DNA of 50,288 bases from NCBI GenBank assembly GCA_000226015.1, contig JH154536.1, positions 5,924 to 56,211 on the forward strand, written 5' to 3'. Each line of letters opens with the position of its first letter. Position 1 is the first letter of the stretch. The stretch is from Mnemiopsis leidyi (Eukaryota > Ctenophora > Tentaculata > Lobata > Bolinopsidae). Below the pieces are notes generated by a model. That model saw only the letters and a list, made by a program, of their open reading frames with translations. It was not told the DNA's origin and made no database searches. Shown piece by piece: positions 1-11,659 of the stretch. Both the position numbers and the translations under genes were made by a program.

Positions 1-377
1 AGGTTCGTAAATTTGCTATAAGGAAGCCTCTGTGGGCTCCAGGACCATGATCAAACGATTCTACGCAAAATTTTGGGTCCACATGGTCAATTACATCCCG
101 ACAGCTGGCCAAGCAACCCAGGAACACTAACTTTACTTTCTGGAAGAAAGTGCAATTATCGGATAGAAGGAAGCGTTTCTGGGTTCTGGGACCTACTTAT
201 TTCGATTCAGCGGCCAATTTTAGGCTAAGAACCGTTTGTCCGGTTTCAAACAGTTAAGGTCAATTTTTTGCCTTTTTCGGCTCTCTCGTTCAGAAAAAAT
301 AAAAATTTCGTTTTAGGGTGCGTGTAAGAACTAATTAACGTGTATAATTACTCTAATTTTCGTGTAAAACTACACTC
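1..377. other. Left-edge flank, no gene seen
   Basis: I see no open frame or recognisable element here. The sequence is AT-rich single-copy-looking DNA up to the inverted-repeat cluster that starts near 381. Confidence 0.5.
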
Positions 378-380
378 TAT

Positions 381-546
381 AGGAGGTGTCTCACATTTGT
401 TTTGATGGAGGAGTCTCAAAAACATTGTACATACCAGCAAAGCTAATTTTGCAAGGAGGTGTCTCAAATCAAAACAAATGTGAGTCTCCTCCTAAAATCA
501 AAACAATTTGGAGACACCTCCTAAATTAAAACAAATATGAGACACT
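381..546. repeat. Cluster of inverted repeats built on AGGAGGTGTCTCA
   Basis: The motif AGGAGGTGTCTCA occurs on the + strand near 381 and 454, and its inverse (GAGTCTCCTCCT, GAGACACCTCCT) near 482 and 511, with a decayed copy near 538. Copies are followed or preceded by AAAACAAAT-type sequence. The segment 381-406 can pair almost completely with 468-493, so this stretch can fold back. It resembles a decayed foldback or MITE-like element, but no target-site duplication was identified. Confidence 0.6.
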
Positions 547-565
547 TCCCCACGAATACCGTTCT

Positions 566-826
566 CTATATACCTAGTTTTTCATAATTATAGTATTTCA
601 TAAATACAGAAGGAAGTTTAAGAAATATTTCCTCATCGCCTGATAATGTTGCAAATGAGTAATTTATACGGTTTAAATTTGTATCTTTATTAGGGTTCAA
701 GGCAACCTTATTCGATGATGTACATTTTTGCGTTTCTATCGCTGCAAAATAGCTGCTAATATTGCCGTTGTTGAGGAGCGATTTTTTGCATTGAACGGGG
801 GGACAGACAATGTCTTGGGCAGACAT
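566..826 (-). CDS. Possible small hypothetical protein (86 aa)
   Basis: The minus strand has an intact 86-codon frame from an ATG at 826 to a TAG at 566. I recognise no family. It contains several Cys and Ser residues and no obvious signal peptide or membrane segment. It lies upstream of GNPAT in divergent orientation, so it could be a small gene, a last exon of a gene to the left, or a chance frame in AT-rich DNA. Nothing beyond the open frame supports it. Confidence 0.18.
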   Translation of the reverse strand: MSAQDIVCPPVQCKKSLLNNGNISSYFAAIETQKCTSSNKVALNPNKDTNLNRINYSFATLSGDEEIFLKLPSVFMKYYNYEKLGI

Positions 827-1483
827 TTGTTTTAAAGAAGGATATTACATCTAACAGAAAAGATCATACCAGACTTAGACCTACTATGATGCCACCGATA
901 CTAAAATCGAGCTTTATTGATAAGTTTCCTGATGGCATGGCATTAGAAGGGCAGAATCTAGCAGAAAAGGAAGTGAAATTTCAAGAAGCTTCACTTCTGC
1001 TTCTCTAAGAAGAAGCTTCTGTTTATCGTTTGGAGTATACTCATGATCAGTGTTAAACATTTTTACCAAATCATTACTGCTTAAATGTGATTTGCTGCAA
1101 GGGTTCTGACTTCTGAGTCACATGTCACAAATCATCAAAATAGCTAGAGTCTGCCTCGCCTGGCACTGTAAACTTCGTCACCGATTACCTGCAGAATGCG
1201 CTTCTTTCTGATTATATTAATTCCTGCAGATAATATATGCTCTGATAGCATTGCTCTTAAGCTCAAATGCTTTTTTATCGATTAACCATATTCACATATC
1301 TCAATACTTAATGCAATGTGTGAAATCTCGAACCATAATTTCAGTGAATGATATTAATTCGAAATTTTTAAAGTTTTAAGTTCTGTAATGTGAGGCTAAT
1401 TTACTTTTCTTAAAACAAAACGAATCTCACTGAGTCACTGCTTTCTCTTTTCAGTGCACTGACACTAACACCTGACACGTTCT
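827..1483. other. Intergenic, presumed GNPAT 5' region
   Basis: No coding exon is seen. Short AT-rich motifs are present but no promoter element can be called with confidence. A 5' untranslated exon of GNPAT could lie here, because the first coding exon is preceded by a splice-acceptor-like sequence. Confidence 0.4.
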
Positions 1484-1637
1484 TGTTATTAATTACTGTT
1501 ATATAAAATGTTGTTTGTATGACATTGATCAACATTATACTTACAGATAGATCAGGGCTATGTTATTAATTACTGTTATATAAAATGTTGTGTGTATGTT
1601 ATTGATCAACATTATACTTACAGATAGATCAGGGCTA
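1484..1637 (+). repeat. 77-bp tandem duplication carrying a splice acceptor
   Basis: Two copies (1484-1560 and 1561-1637) lie head to tail and differ at only about three positions. Each ends in a TTATACTTACAG acceptor-like sequence followed by ATAGATCAGGGCTA. The second copy abuts the GNPAT start region, so the candidate acceptor of the first coding exon (after 1623) has a twin at 1546. Use of the upstream twin would retain an extra ATG near 1560 with a short upstream reading frame. Confidence 0.85.
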
Positions 1638-1641
1638 TGTC

Positions 1642-4600
1642 ATGTCAGGTGCAAGCAGCACCGCACCGGTCCCGGTAGTGACAGAAACCTCCAGAGAATG
1701 TAGCGAGAAAGGAAAAGGAAAATGTAGCAAGAAAGGGAAAGGAAAATGTAGCAAGAAAGGGATAGGAGAATACTCTATTGTACAGACGGATGTAGCTCTA
1801 GCTGAGGAATGTGCAGAAATTGTTGAAGAGTTGAGTTCGATAGTTGGGACAAAGTTAGAGGAAGATGAGGACATTAGGGAAGATGGAGATGAGGAGGAAG
1901 TGTTGGAGAATCTTCTACTCCATGGATATAGGAGCGATCTAAAATGGTCCATGAAGGATTACCGACCTCCAAAGTACACTTATGTCCGATACAGGCAAGT
2001 TCAAGCTTTGTCCTTGCTTCTTTATGCTTAGTCGCTGTGACTGGCCAAAAGCTTTTATACCAGATAGCAGTAGAGTGAGTGTTGAGAAATATTGTTACAC
2101 CGAAAACGGCGTTTCCCAAGTTTTACATTCGTATCAAGCCTTCATGTTCTATGTGACAATGATATATAATCTTACACTCGTAATTGATATCTTTATATAG
2201 ATCCCAATACAGGTCAAATGTCCATCATGAAACTGGCCGTGTAAATTCCATCATGTTATCTAAATACCTGGCCCTGAATAGTATTCAGTGTATACTCTAG
2301 TCAAAGCCTAGCCTCTTGTCAAGCTCTTTGTTAAGGGCCAATAACGCTTCGTTCTATCCCAGAGTACCTAGTGCTATAAGAGAAGAAGTTTTACAGTCAA
2401 ACAGAGTCCGGCGTGTAATATCAATGTTGGGTAAGGAGACTGGCAGATCGAAAGACCAGCTAGATGCTGAAGCTACAGCTATATTAGAAGAAATGGGACA
2501 TGAGTTCAGCATGACCATCCTCCGGTTTATCGGGGGTCTTATCAGAAAGGTTTAGTTTTAAAACATACTTTATATTAAGTTTAAGCTGTATTCCGCCTAT
2601 TTTTCTTCTCTGGTATCTTAAAGTATCTACCCTAAATCGTCTCCCGCAGGTCTTCAAACAGATTATAACAGACGTAACAGTACACACGGACGGAATCAAG
2701 GAACTCCGTAAAATTAGCTCGCAGAAACCACTCCTCCTTATTCCAACTCACAGATCTTACTTGGACTTCATCCTTGTAACTTGGTTGTTGTACAGTTACG
2801 ATATAAAGACTCCCGTTATCGCTGCAGGACAGGTTTGACTGAGAGGAAATCATTTAAGAAAAATAATTGATCAAATAAACGCTTAAATGGCTGTGTGTAG
2901 GACAGTTAATCACCACATTTTGTACTGTAGACTAATTTAATTTTTACATCATTTAAAAGGAGCTCTCTCAGGACTTCATGTTTATGAAGGGAGTAGGCGC
3001 GCTGCTACGTCGCTGTGGCGCTTACTTTATTAGACGTTCTTTTGGTAAAGACAAGCTTTATTGGGCTCTCTTTACCGAGTATACACAAACACACATAATT
3101 AATGGAGATGCTCCTGTAGAGTTCTTTATCGAGGGAACTAGAAGTCGAACAGGTTTCCAGATTATGCTTATTTTATTTCAAACTGTCTCAATATTTAAAA
3201 AGTTTACATAGAAATTAGGTTGGTTACAAAGCCCAAGAATGATCAACAAATCGTTCTGGTAACATATCTTTAGGTAACTATATATCTTAAGGTAAGAGTT
3301 TGCAGCCGAAGTTCGGCATGCTTACGATAGCACTGGAGCCCTTCTTTGACGCACGAGTGTCAGACGTGGCGATATGTCCAATTACTCTGAGTTACGAGAA
3401 AACTGTGGAGGAGAATCTGCACGTGCGGGAGATGATGGGAATACCGAAACCGAAAGAGAGCACTACTGGTCTGATTAAAGCTAGAGCCATATTGGACAAC
3501 AACTACGGTCACATACATGTCAAGGCGGGTCAGATCATATCTGTGTACGAAACTGCTATTGGAAAGGTATTTTTAGATAAGGTATTTATTCTGTCTTTGA
3601 TCGTAAATTTTTGAACGATTAATTATTGTTGTATAGAACAAAAAGTGCTTATTTAGATAACCCGACTGGGAAAAAATTTAAATACGCATTGCTGATAATA
3701 AACTCCCTTTCACCCAAGGTTGACAGAAAAGTACGCGCATTAGTTCCCCGTGCAGTAATACCCTCTGTACATCCGCATGAGCGTTCCTTTGTTAACGAGC
3801 TGGCGTACCGCGTGTTATTGGAGCAACAAGCTAACGCGGTAGTGTTTCCTTGCTCAGTAATGGCGGCTGTACTCCTCAGACATATCAAAAATAAAGTGTG
3901 GAGTCTTCATTCGTCCAAGGTTTGGAGGGATCCTTCACTTGTCGCTGTTATTTACCAATTTTTCAAAAATACAGTAAAACCTCGATTTACCGTGCTTCGA
4001 TTTACCGTGCCTTTATTTACCAGGCCTTCTTCCTGGCCCCGCAAGGCCCGGTCAATTCTCTCTAAGGTGTGTAAAATTCCAAATCGTCAATTTTATAGGC
4101 TGAACAGGAGTTAATATGGGCATGTGATCTGCTGATAAAGCTCGGTTGTAACCTTTTGTGGAACAAGATCCAAACGAAGATGGATCATGTGATCAGGATG
4201 CTATCTCCTGTTGTGTATTGCGAGGGAGATCGCATCACCGTCCACAAGAATCCTCCTACTGCCCTTCATCTGAGTAATTCTGTATTTAAACAGTGCAACT
4301 CCCTTATAAGGTAAGTTCTTTTACTGCTGTCGTTGTTGTATTGTTCTATATTTACTAAGAGGCACATTCAAGCTCAACTGCGGTATTGCGATGTTCTAGA
4401 ATAAGCATTTTCTCATGTGATGTATAGTTAATGTACAAATACATCGCTTATCAACTTACTATACAGTTTGGGTCGCAGACGCAATGAGTTTATGCACAAT
4501 GTAGTCCACGTAGCGATGCTAGCTAAAATACTCTTTCATCCCAAATCAAAAGAAAGAACATTAAAGCAATACGAAAGATTGCGTGACATTCTGCAATACG

Positions 4601-5064
4601 AGTTTGTTTTTATGCCCCATTCAGCCGTTGTTGATTTTGAGAAGGCCGCCAAGCAACTGATAGATCTAAACTTAATGACATTGAAGGACAACGTTTACAA
4701 ATTCGAGGACAAAAATGTCCAAGATTTCCTGGTATCTCTAATGGATCCATTCCTAGTCACCTACATGGATTCCTGGCAGTTCTGTATTTCCTACATGCCC
4801 AGAACTCTCCAACACAGCCAAACATTGAAAAGTCTGTGTATGCGCATACAGACCTACATTTCAGTCCTGTATTGCGAGCCTTATCTCTACGGGGAATCTA
4901 TAAACCTGAACGTCATCGAGAACTCTATACTGGTCCTCGCCAAATTGTCCCTTGTCAGTTTGGACAAAGGCAAGTCTCAGGTGTACTGTGTGGATCCGGT
5001 CCTCTTTTCTAATGCTATAAGGGAGTTTGCCTTGACGATATATCCCTTAGCAGCTAAGTTGTAG
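1642..5064 (+). CDS. Dihydroxyacetone-phosphate acyltransferase (GNPAT), 8 exons
   Basis: GNPAT acylates dihydroxyacetone phosphate, the first step of ether-lipid and plasmalogen synthesis, in peroxisomes. Exons: 1642-1994, 2312-2549, 2650-2832, 2972-3152, 3292-3566, 3719-3895, 4099-4310 and 4467-5064. All phases match, giving 738 aa (human about 680). The N-terminal part has [10 protein letters not shown], close to the vertebrate enzyme. The acyltransferase motifs are present: HRSYLD (HX4D, near residue 231), EGTRSR (near 312), and KPKESTTG downstream. The protein ends in AKL, a peroxisomal targeting signal type 1. Intron 1 appears to be GC-AG (AG|GCAAGT). Exon 1 encodes a repeated Lys/Gly/Cys stretch (GKCSKKGK). 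The donor of exon 6 (AAA|GTGTGG) is weak. The ATG at 1642 was chosen as the first in frame after the acceptor at 1623; a 5' exon could extend it. Confidence 0.95.
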
Positions 5065-5670
5065 GGTAATTGGTATCTAAAAGTTTTTTTGATGCATTTT
5101 ATAGCTAATTGTATATTTGGGTTATTGAATTGTTTTGATGGCCTCGCACACGGGTAACAGAGATTTTTTGAAGTAATTTGTAATTTGTTGGTTACATTAA
5201 ACTTTTTCATGCATTTTGTCTTAAACTTTGATTAAAACGTATGCTTTAAAGTATAGCTCATGTTTTAATTCTTTTATGTATTGAATTTGTATCATATTTG
5301 GGTGTAATTAACTGTGAGATTATCTTGTTAGCTGTAGTCGTATTGAAATTTCTGACATTGATTGTTATTTTTATTGATCCGCTATCTTGTCCCGTTGATT
5401 ACCGATTCCTGAGTTTTATAACATGCCGCAATTCAGGTCGGTCACACTGTAGATTTGGATCTCAGGAACGCGCTAATCTTTTATAATAATCAGATAAAAT
5501 TGGCCAGTTGTAATGTTATTTTCCGCGCGGCATCCCACGTACGTCCGTAATCCCTTGCTTGACGTGGTTTGTTGTTTATGTGACTGGGCGGCAGTTTAAC
5601 TTCCGTTGTAGCATGTACAACAGCTGTATCGGTAGAATTTTTGTTATGATTTATATCTAACTTTACTTTC
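5065..5670. other. GNPAT 3' flank and BUD13 5' flank
   Basis: No coding exon is seen. ATTAAA-like polyadenylation candidates follow the GNPAT stop (near 5196 and 5232). From about 5520 the sequence becomes more CpG-rich, with TGACGT-type motifs, which fits a promoter region for the next gene. The 5298-5486 open frame shows no recognisable family. Confidence 0.4.
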
Positions 5671-5707
5671 TCAGTAGGATGTATTGAAAAGAAAGACTGG
5701 ACTCAAG

Positions 5708-8700
5708 AGTAAGTGACAAAATAGCGTACTAGCGGTTAAGGCTATGAAATGTTATGCTAGAATGTTAAACCTTGATATGGTGAATGAATGGAATGGCTAT
5801 GTCGTATCCACATGTCATGGAATTAGGTGATGACCGTATGATCGCTCAATGGTAAAATGTTATGTCCCTATGTTGCTTATACCGTGTCTGACACGAGCTT
5901 GGCAAAGGTAAATACAAATCTTTTAGACTGATGTCCAATCTCGGCGCTGATGTAAGTCTTAGAGGAAAATCGCGTTTACCATTCAACAAACTTAAACCTG
6001 GTTATTTCAGTGGCGATGTCCCAGGAAGAGATCTTCAGAAAGTACATGTCTGAGTCTGCCCAGGCCCGGAAGAAAGCCCGGAATGCTCGACACAGTACGG
6101 GAGGGAACATGACCATTATCGATAACGAAGTTTCCATGAAGCACATCCAGTCCGGACAACGGGCTGATGAGGAGTACGGGGAAGATGCACCACAGGTTTT
6201 GCTTCAATTTTTTGTGTGGTTCGAGAAAAGTATTTCGAGAAAGTGTTTATTTAATTTTTTTCTACTTGAGGTGTTCCTGAATGTTGTATTTCAATAAGCT
6301 AATAACATAAATTCTCAGTTTTTAGCTCCAGCGCCCAAGTCAGGTCCATCGAAGTGGAAGAAAGCCGAATCCAGCTTCACCACTGTCGGCTTCTCGAATA
6401 TTCCAGCAGGAAACGATCAAGGAGGCAACGGGTAAGGATAGGCGAGAAAAATATTTTAGCTTAAAAGTTTTTGTTTCGTTGTTATTGTGTGATAATCGCT
6501 TACAGATTCTCTACCTCAAATATGTTTGATCAAATAATTAAGACCAAATATTTGTCAATGTGTGTTCACACTGTTAGTATAAGAAAAGAGCTTTACATAA
6601 TATTGAATATGTGTGATTTATGTAATTAATATATGTATGAGATGTAATATTGATAAGTATGAGTAACTTACACCACAATCAGTGCGGCTGTAAACCCCGG
6701 AAGAGGACGACACGACTCCGATTCCGACAACTCTCCGCCCAGGCGAAACTCCTCCGACAGTTCTAGTTCCTCAGATTCAGGTTCGTCACGTCAGTCCCAT
6801 GTTCCACTCGAGTAGCTATCTGGTATTTAGAAGATTTTCTCTTTTCAGCTGTAAGTCAAAGTGTGAATTTTCTTATCGGTATTTACGAAGTTTACGAAGT
6901 TTTCTCAGATGCTTCACCTCCTCGGAAGCGGACATTTACAGAAGCTCCAAGAAAATTCAGCGAAGAACCAAGGTCCTCAAAAAAGAAATCTAAGAAGAAG
7001 AAAAAGAAGAAGAAGGTTCTGGACTTTGTATCATAATATCATGTCTTGAAACTGTAGTCAAAGTAGTTCAATGGTTTGATACCATCTTACAATTACCTAA
7101 TTGAATTATCCATTTTAAAAACTACAAATAATAACCACAGATAAGATAACATTGACCATTTCCTCAGAAGGACTCTTCCTCCGACTCAGACTCGTCAGAT
7201 AGCGACGAGTCCCCTGAGAGAAAAGGGGGGCTACAATCGGCTAACCAACTTCTGGAGAAGCTCGCTAAAATGAAGGAGTTTGCTGAAAAGAAACGCAGAG
7301 AGATGGTTGGCTGCACTCTTTTTTTCCCGTTCAATTCTTTATTTAAAGCCTGCTTCATTTAAGGCTTTAAGCATTTCGCTAACCATTTAAACGGCTAACC
7401 ATTTAAACGGCAAAAATTTCCGAGCATTTGCTATATATAGTATATGCTTGGAAATTTTTGCTATTTAAATATACGCATATTTAAATACATATGCTTGATT
7501 TTGGAGGAGAGGGCGGTTTTAACGTCATCTTTTGTCCAAAATGTTCCCTTTTTCCAAACACGGTCCATCTTCATACGACTCTAAAAAACGCTCTGCTATT
7601 TGCTTATCTGACTGACATCAAATTTTAGCCATGCTTACACGAGGTGGGGGACGGTAAAAAGTTTTTCATATTTTGATACGTAATATTACCCCAATGACCA
7701 CAAAGTTGACTCCAACCCCGTCCCAAGGAGGGCGAGTTTAAAGTTCCAGAAGCTCCTGTTAGACGGGACAAGCAGGGAAACAAGATCGACAAGATGCTGG
7801 AGGACGCTAAAGAAAGCGCCGAAAACGAAGAAGAGCGGATAAAACTGGAAAAGTTCATGATGTACAGCAAGGGGTAAGTTGCAAAATCTGGATATGGGCT
7901 GAAAGATAAACACCCCGGTTGATGGTGGGTTACCGTTTTTACGTCAAATTCCATTCCCTTCCCCTGTCTATTTGTCCAGGTAATCAGATAATTTATGTGT
8001 TCACTCAGACTAGTGCAGCACAAAGAAGCAGCTGCCAAGAAAGCAGACAATCAGTACGAAATGAGCAAGCCCATGGCACGGTATAACGATGATCAGGACC
8101 TCAACACTCTTTTGAAACAAAAAGGCAGACAAGATGACCCTATGAACCGCTTCACAGAAAAGAAGAAAAAGAGTGCGTTGTTTTTTATTGATATATAGTT
8201 GTATTTGGTTATTTGAGACATCGGTAAGTAGAAAATAAACAGATTGATTTACACGTCTTACTGCGCCATTAAGTTAATCCCAATTTCAATTTGTTCTTTC
8301 TCAGAGAAGAGTAAAAAAAGTAAGAAGAAAAAGAAGAAGAAGAGTAAGAAGAGGAAGAAGAAGTACGATTCAGATAGTTCAGACAGTAGCGATAGCAGTA
8401 GCGACAGCGGTGAGTGATCCTTAAGAATATATTGAAATACTTGAATAAGTTAGCAACTTTTAACTCCGAAACTCGAAATTCTGCCACAGAGTGTGTCGTA
8501 ATTAAAGGTTTGTTATCGCGCTTAAACCTAATTCTCGCAGCTCAAAGCTAAACGAGCTCAAAGCCGAACGTTCCGTTTTCCGTTAGAACTTTAGACTTAT
8601 AATTATACGATCTCGTCTAATAATTTGTTGTGACCACGTTGAAAGTTGCAGCTCAATCAATAGTGATAAATCAGAAGCTTAATAAGGATAGATAAATAGT

Positions 8701-8958
8701 AACCAATGAAATGCTACAACAAATTTTTGTATTCTGTTCGGTTACACCTAAATAAAGATTAACCAAGCAACTTATATTTCAGGTGGTGACTACAGTGGAC
8801 CCCCAGCTCCTCCAAACAGATTTGGCATCCTGCCAGGTCCCAAATGGGACGGTGTGGACCGATCTAACGGTTATGAAAAGCTGCTGTTCATGAAACAGGC
8901 AGAAAAGTTAGCCATGAAACAAGAGACTTACAAATACAGCACTGCATACGATCTGTGA
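5708..8958 (+). CDS. BUD13 homologue, RES-complex splicing factor, 10 coding exons
   Basis: Bud13 is a core subunit of the pre-mRNA retention and splicing (RES) complex in the nucleus. The call rests on the C-terminal block in the last exon ([20 protein letters not shown]), which aligns with the conserved Bud13 C-terminus, plus [14 protein letters not shown] upstream and an N-terminal segment with [11 protein letters not shown]. Exons: 5708 (one base), 6011-6195, 6319-6431, 6683-6780, 6909-7015, 7168-7305, 7728-7873, 8009-8172, 8305-8409 and 8783-8958. Phases match throughout, giving 410 aa. The middle is Ser/Asp/Arg-rich (exons 4 and 6) and Lys-rich (exons 5 and 9), as in animal Bud13, but shorter than human. 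Splicing CAAGA|GTAAGT at 5708 to CAG|TGGCG at 6011 makes AAGATGGCGATG, so the first ATG would span the junction, with an in-frame TAG upstream at 5675. Otherwise translation starts at 6016. Confidence 0.93.
7393..7474. repeat. Palindromic MITE-like hairpin in a BUD13 intron
   Basis: GCAAAAATTTCCGAGCA (from 7410) pairs with TGCTTGGAAATTTTTGC (ending 7461) around an AT-rich centre, and the outer ATTTAAA/TTTAAAT extend the stem. Just before it, CGGCTAACCATTTAAA is directly repeated with a 17-bp period. A short foldback insertion is the simplest reading. Confidence 0.6.
8538..8628. repeat. Dispersed repeat, copy 1 (arm type)
   Basis: This stretch shares the order CGCAGCTCAAAGCT - GAACGTT - CGTTAGAAC - TTAGAC - ATACGATCTCGTC with the right arm of the element at 10104-10188. 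It is diverged, with small indels, and sits in the last BUD13 intron, 3' of exon 9. Confidence 0.55.
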
Positions 8959-9600
8959 ACTTACATAACTATCTGTTTGATTTTTCACAATTAAAGGACT
9001 TCGCACGCGAGATAATTTATTTTGAATTGAAATGGTGGTTATTTTTATCCCTGCAGCCATTGTCCTAAAATTTATATTTTGAAATAAGATTATACGTATT
9101 TGTATTTACAGATGCAATATTAAAGATTGTTTACAAGACCATGCCTGAGCACAGTCTACATCGAGCATATTTCCAAGAGATAGATAATCAAATTAAAATG
9201 TAAACAACGTTGACACTATGTGATTATTGAGGTCTTTTAAGCTATAAGTATAACTTTCGATTTCATAACTTTCAGGTCAAGGTTTTTTATTGGCAGAGTC
9301 ATCACGTGAATTTATGTCGTCCTACATCAATACAATGTTTAAACGTGTTTCAATCCAATGCACTGTTTTTAGTTTTAATGTTTATTTCGGATGTTTCCGA
9401 GTAACGAGTAAATCGACTATTTACTTATTCTTTATGTCAGTAATCGCGGGAAAATAGGTAATATAGACGAAAATTTATTAATTTTTGGAACCGAAAAATA
9501 TCGAAGGAATATTAATCATGTCATGTCGGTCGGGTCCAGTCCGCGCCGGAATATAAAAGTCCGTGCGGCTGCTGTTCGTTACCTCACAGTCACACGGCTC
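8959..9600. other. BUD13 3' flank
   Basis: No gene is seen. ATTAAAG sequences near 8992 and 9118 are candidate polyadenylation signals for BUD13. The rest is AT-rich spacer. Confidence 0.4.
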
Positions 9601-9608
9601 ATGCTTAA

Positions 9609-9768
9609 AGTTAACGGGCGATGCACGTCTAGAATTTGCCCGGCCAGAATGCGCCGAATCATGTACAAACAACAATTGGGCCGCAACGTGTGACTAGGCA
9701 ACGCTTAACGGGCGATGCGCGTTTACTTTTAGAATTTCTTCATTTGTCGCCAGGCCAGAAATGCTTGA
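9609..9768. repeat. Direct repeats containing TTAACGGGCGATGC
   Basis: TTAACGGGCGATGC followed by CGT, TAGAATTT and GGCCAGAA occurs twice (from about 9611 and 9707) immediately left of the inverted-repeat element. The stretch is GC- and CpG-richer than its surroundings, suggesting it belongs to the same mobile-element-derived block. Confidence 0.5.
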
Positions 9769-10188
9769 CGAGATTATATCCGTCTACCGTTTTAACGAAA
9801 CGTTCAGCTTTAGTATAGCTGCGTGAGTCGGGTATCTGCACCGCGACATAGAAATGCCTAAAAAGGCAACGCGAACGCTTGCTCAGCTCTAACCAGAGCC
9901 ATTTTGCGCGCGGCGTAAGCCTAGCACCTGGTTTATAGGTGAACTTGAAGGCAACGCTTAAGTACACTAGTTGTACAACACCACGTATACAGATACTTAT
10001 AGTAGCTAAGCCAACATAGTCCTTGCAGTTGCAGTTGCATGTGGCTCGCGCCCTGTCTAAGCTTTTGCGTCGCGCACGTCCGCCCTAATTTCGCGCTCAG
10101 CTTGTCGCGGTGATACCCGACTCACGCAGCTAAAGCTGAACGAGAATCGTTTCGTTAGAACGTTAGACGGATATAATCTCGTCAACGC
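9764..10188. mobile_element. Non-autonomous element with about 85-bp inverted terminal repeats
   Basis: The left arm (about 9764-9848) begins TTGACGAGATTATATCCGTC and contains AACGAAACG, GTTCAGCTTTAG, and GCTGCGTGAGTCGGGTAT followed by CACCGCGAC. The right arm (about 10104-10188) is its inverse, starting GTCGCGGTGATACCCGACTC and ending GACGGATATAATCTCGTCAA. Agreement is high across about 80 bp with small indels. The 255-bp interior has no coding capacity that I recognise. Related arm sequences at 8538-8628 and 21933-22022 show that the family is dispersed. No target-site duplication was confirmed. Confidence 0.65.
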
Positions 10189-10407
10189 TCAGCTCGCACA
10201 GGAATATACGTGTTTACTTCATTACTTTTAGCAACACAGTACACACGCACCCTTCCCTCTTTAAGTTTTGCTTCTATAGTTAGCTGCACTGGGCGGTTGC
10301 AGGGCTATAATCAACGTCTAGCAAATGCATTATATAGTCTGGCTCAGAAACTGTTGCCTTGCGTTGCGGCCCATTTTCAATTTTCAAATAAAATTTTCAA
10401 TTTTACG

Positions 10408-10640
10408 GGGCGGCAGCTTCGCTGCCGCTTCGCGGCAGCAGGTCAGGCAACGTCTGACAAAGAAACTGTAAGTCTGAAATGACCGATAAATGAGCCATTA
10501 AACATTAAATTTGATCGCTCATCTGCATCATTAATCAATTTATCTCATAGTCATACTCATAGTCCTGTCTGACTTTGTCCGACCCTCATTCGAACTCGAA
10601 GCGACTTTGTCCGACCCTCATTCGAAGCGAATAGAGGAGA
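10408..10640. repeat. GC hairpin and 32-bp tandem duplication
   Basis: GGCAGCTTCGCTGCCGC followed by TTCGCGGCAGC (about 10411-10441) is strongly self-complementary. Downstream, GACTTTGTCCGACCCTCATT occurs at 10571 and again at 10603, followed by CGAA in both copies. Confidence 0.6.
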
Positions 10641-11640
10641 TTCCACTCTCGGAGAATTATAAAATGACGGGAGGGTGCGCGCTGCTGTACAATCATAGTC
10701 AACCTATATAATGCATAATGGAACAAAAAACAAAATAAAACCAAACAGATTAGGTTTTCTCAATTCTTAAGATTAGATTATCTCAAAAACTACTTCTATA
10801 AGGTTGCTTTAAGTTTAATACTTAAAGTTAAAGAGCTTATTTCGACTATCGCAGTTGACGGAATCGCAGAGTCTTACTATACAACTAGATGATTTGTCAG
10901 TCGTTTTAAGTTTAACCTTCACGCGACACTATGCACTAGTTAGCTACTGATCATTAGCTTACTTTGACTTTGAGTTCTATGACTATGAGTATGTTCGGCA
11001 TGTTCGCGTCAGTTGTCATAGTCATACGTGCAACAATTATAATTTATATTTTGAGTTTGACGTTATCATCTAAATTCATCATCGAATTAGATTCAAGAAT
11101 TAAAAAAAACGATAGAAAACAAATTGTCCTCTCTGTTTTAAATAGAATCAAATTAAGTCGTTATTGAAATTTGACAATAACAATAAGTATAACAATAACC
11201 CAGGGCCAGCTAATAAATAAGTATAACTATCACGGTTAAAATAATAGACTTTCAGTAATCGCTTTGTCATTGTCCGTATAAATACTGGAAATCCTAGTTA
11301 AATCAAAATGCCAAACGAACTAAGAATTGATATCTGATTCAGATTATTATGCAGTTACATTAATCTTATAGTAATAAACTATTTAAAGCTATTTAAACTA
11401 TTTAAAACTATTTAATGCGGTGCCTTATAGTTATATAATGATTTCTGCACAATCGAAAATGGTATTAGGGTGGTGGCATCCACCCCAGAAAAGACACTTA
11501 ACCTAAAATTTTTGAACCTCGAGACTATTCTCAATCGATTTCCTGTCTAATTTTAGCTCGGTTCAAAAATTAAAAAAGAGAAATTAAAAAAATTTGCCAC
11601 CATGAAAAGAGAAAAAATTTGACAACATGAAGTGTGGTAT
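10641..11640. other. AT-rich spacer, no gene seen
   Basis: No coding exon or RNA gene is recognised. A short run of CTATTTAAA-type repeats lies near 11378-11415. Confidence 0.4.
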
Positions 11641-11659
11641 TCGCCCCGACCCCCGATGA

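Noticed and set aside
7625..8050. 141-codon minus-strand frame
   Set aside because: Antisense shadow of BUD13 exons 7 and 8, where the + strand matches conserved Bud13 sequence.
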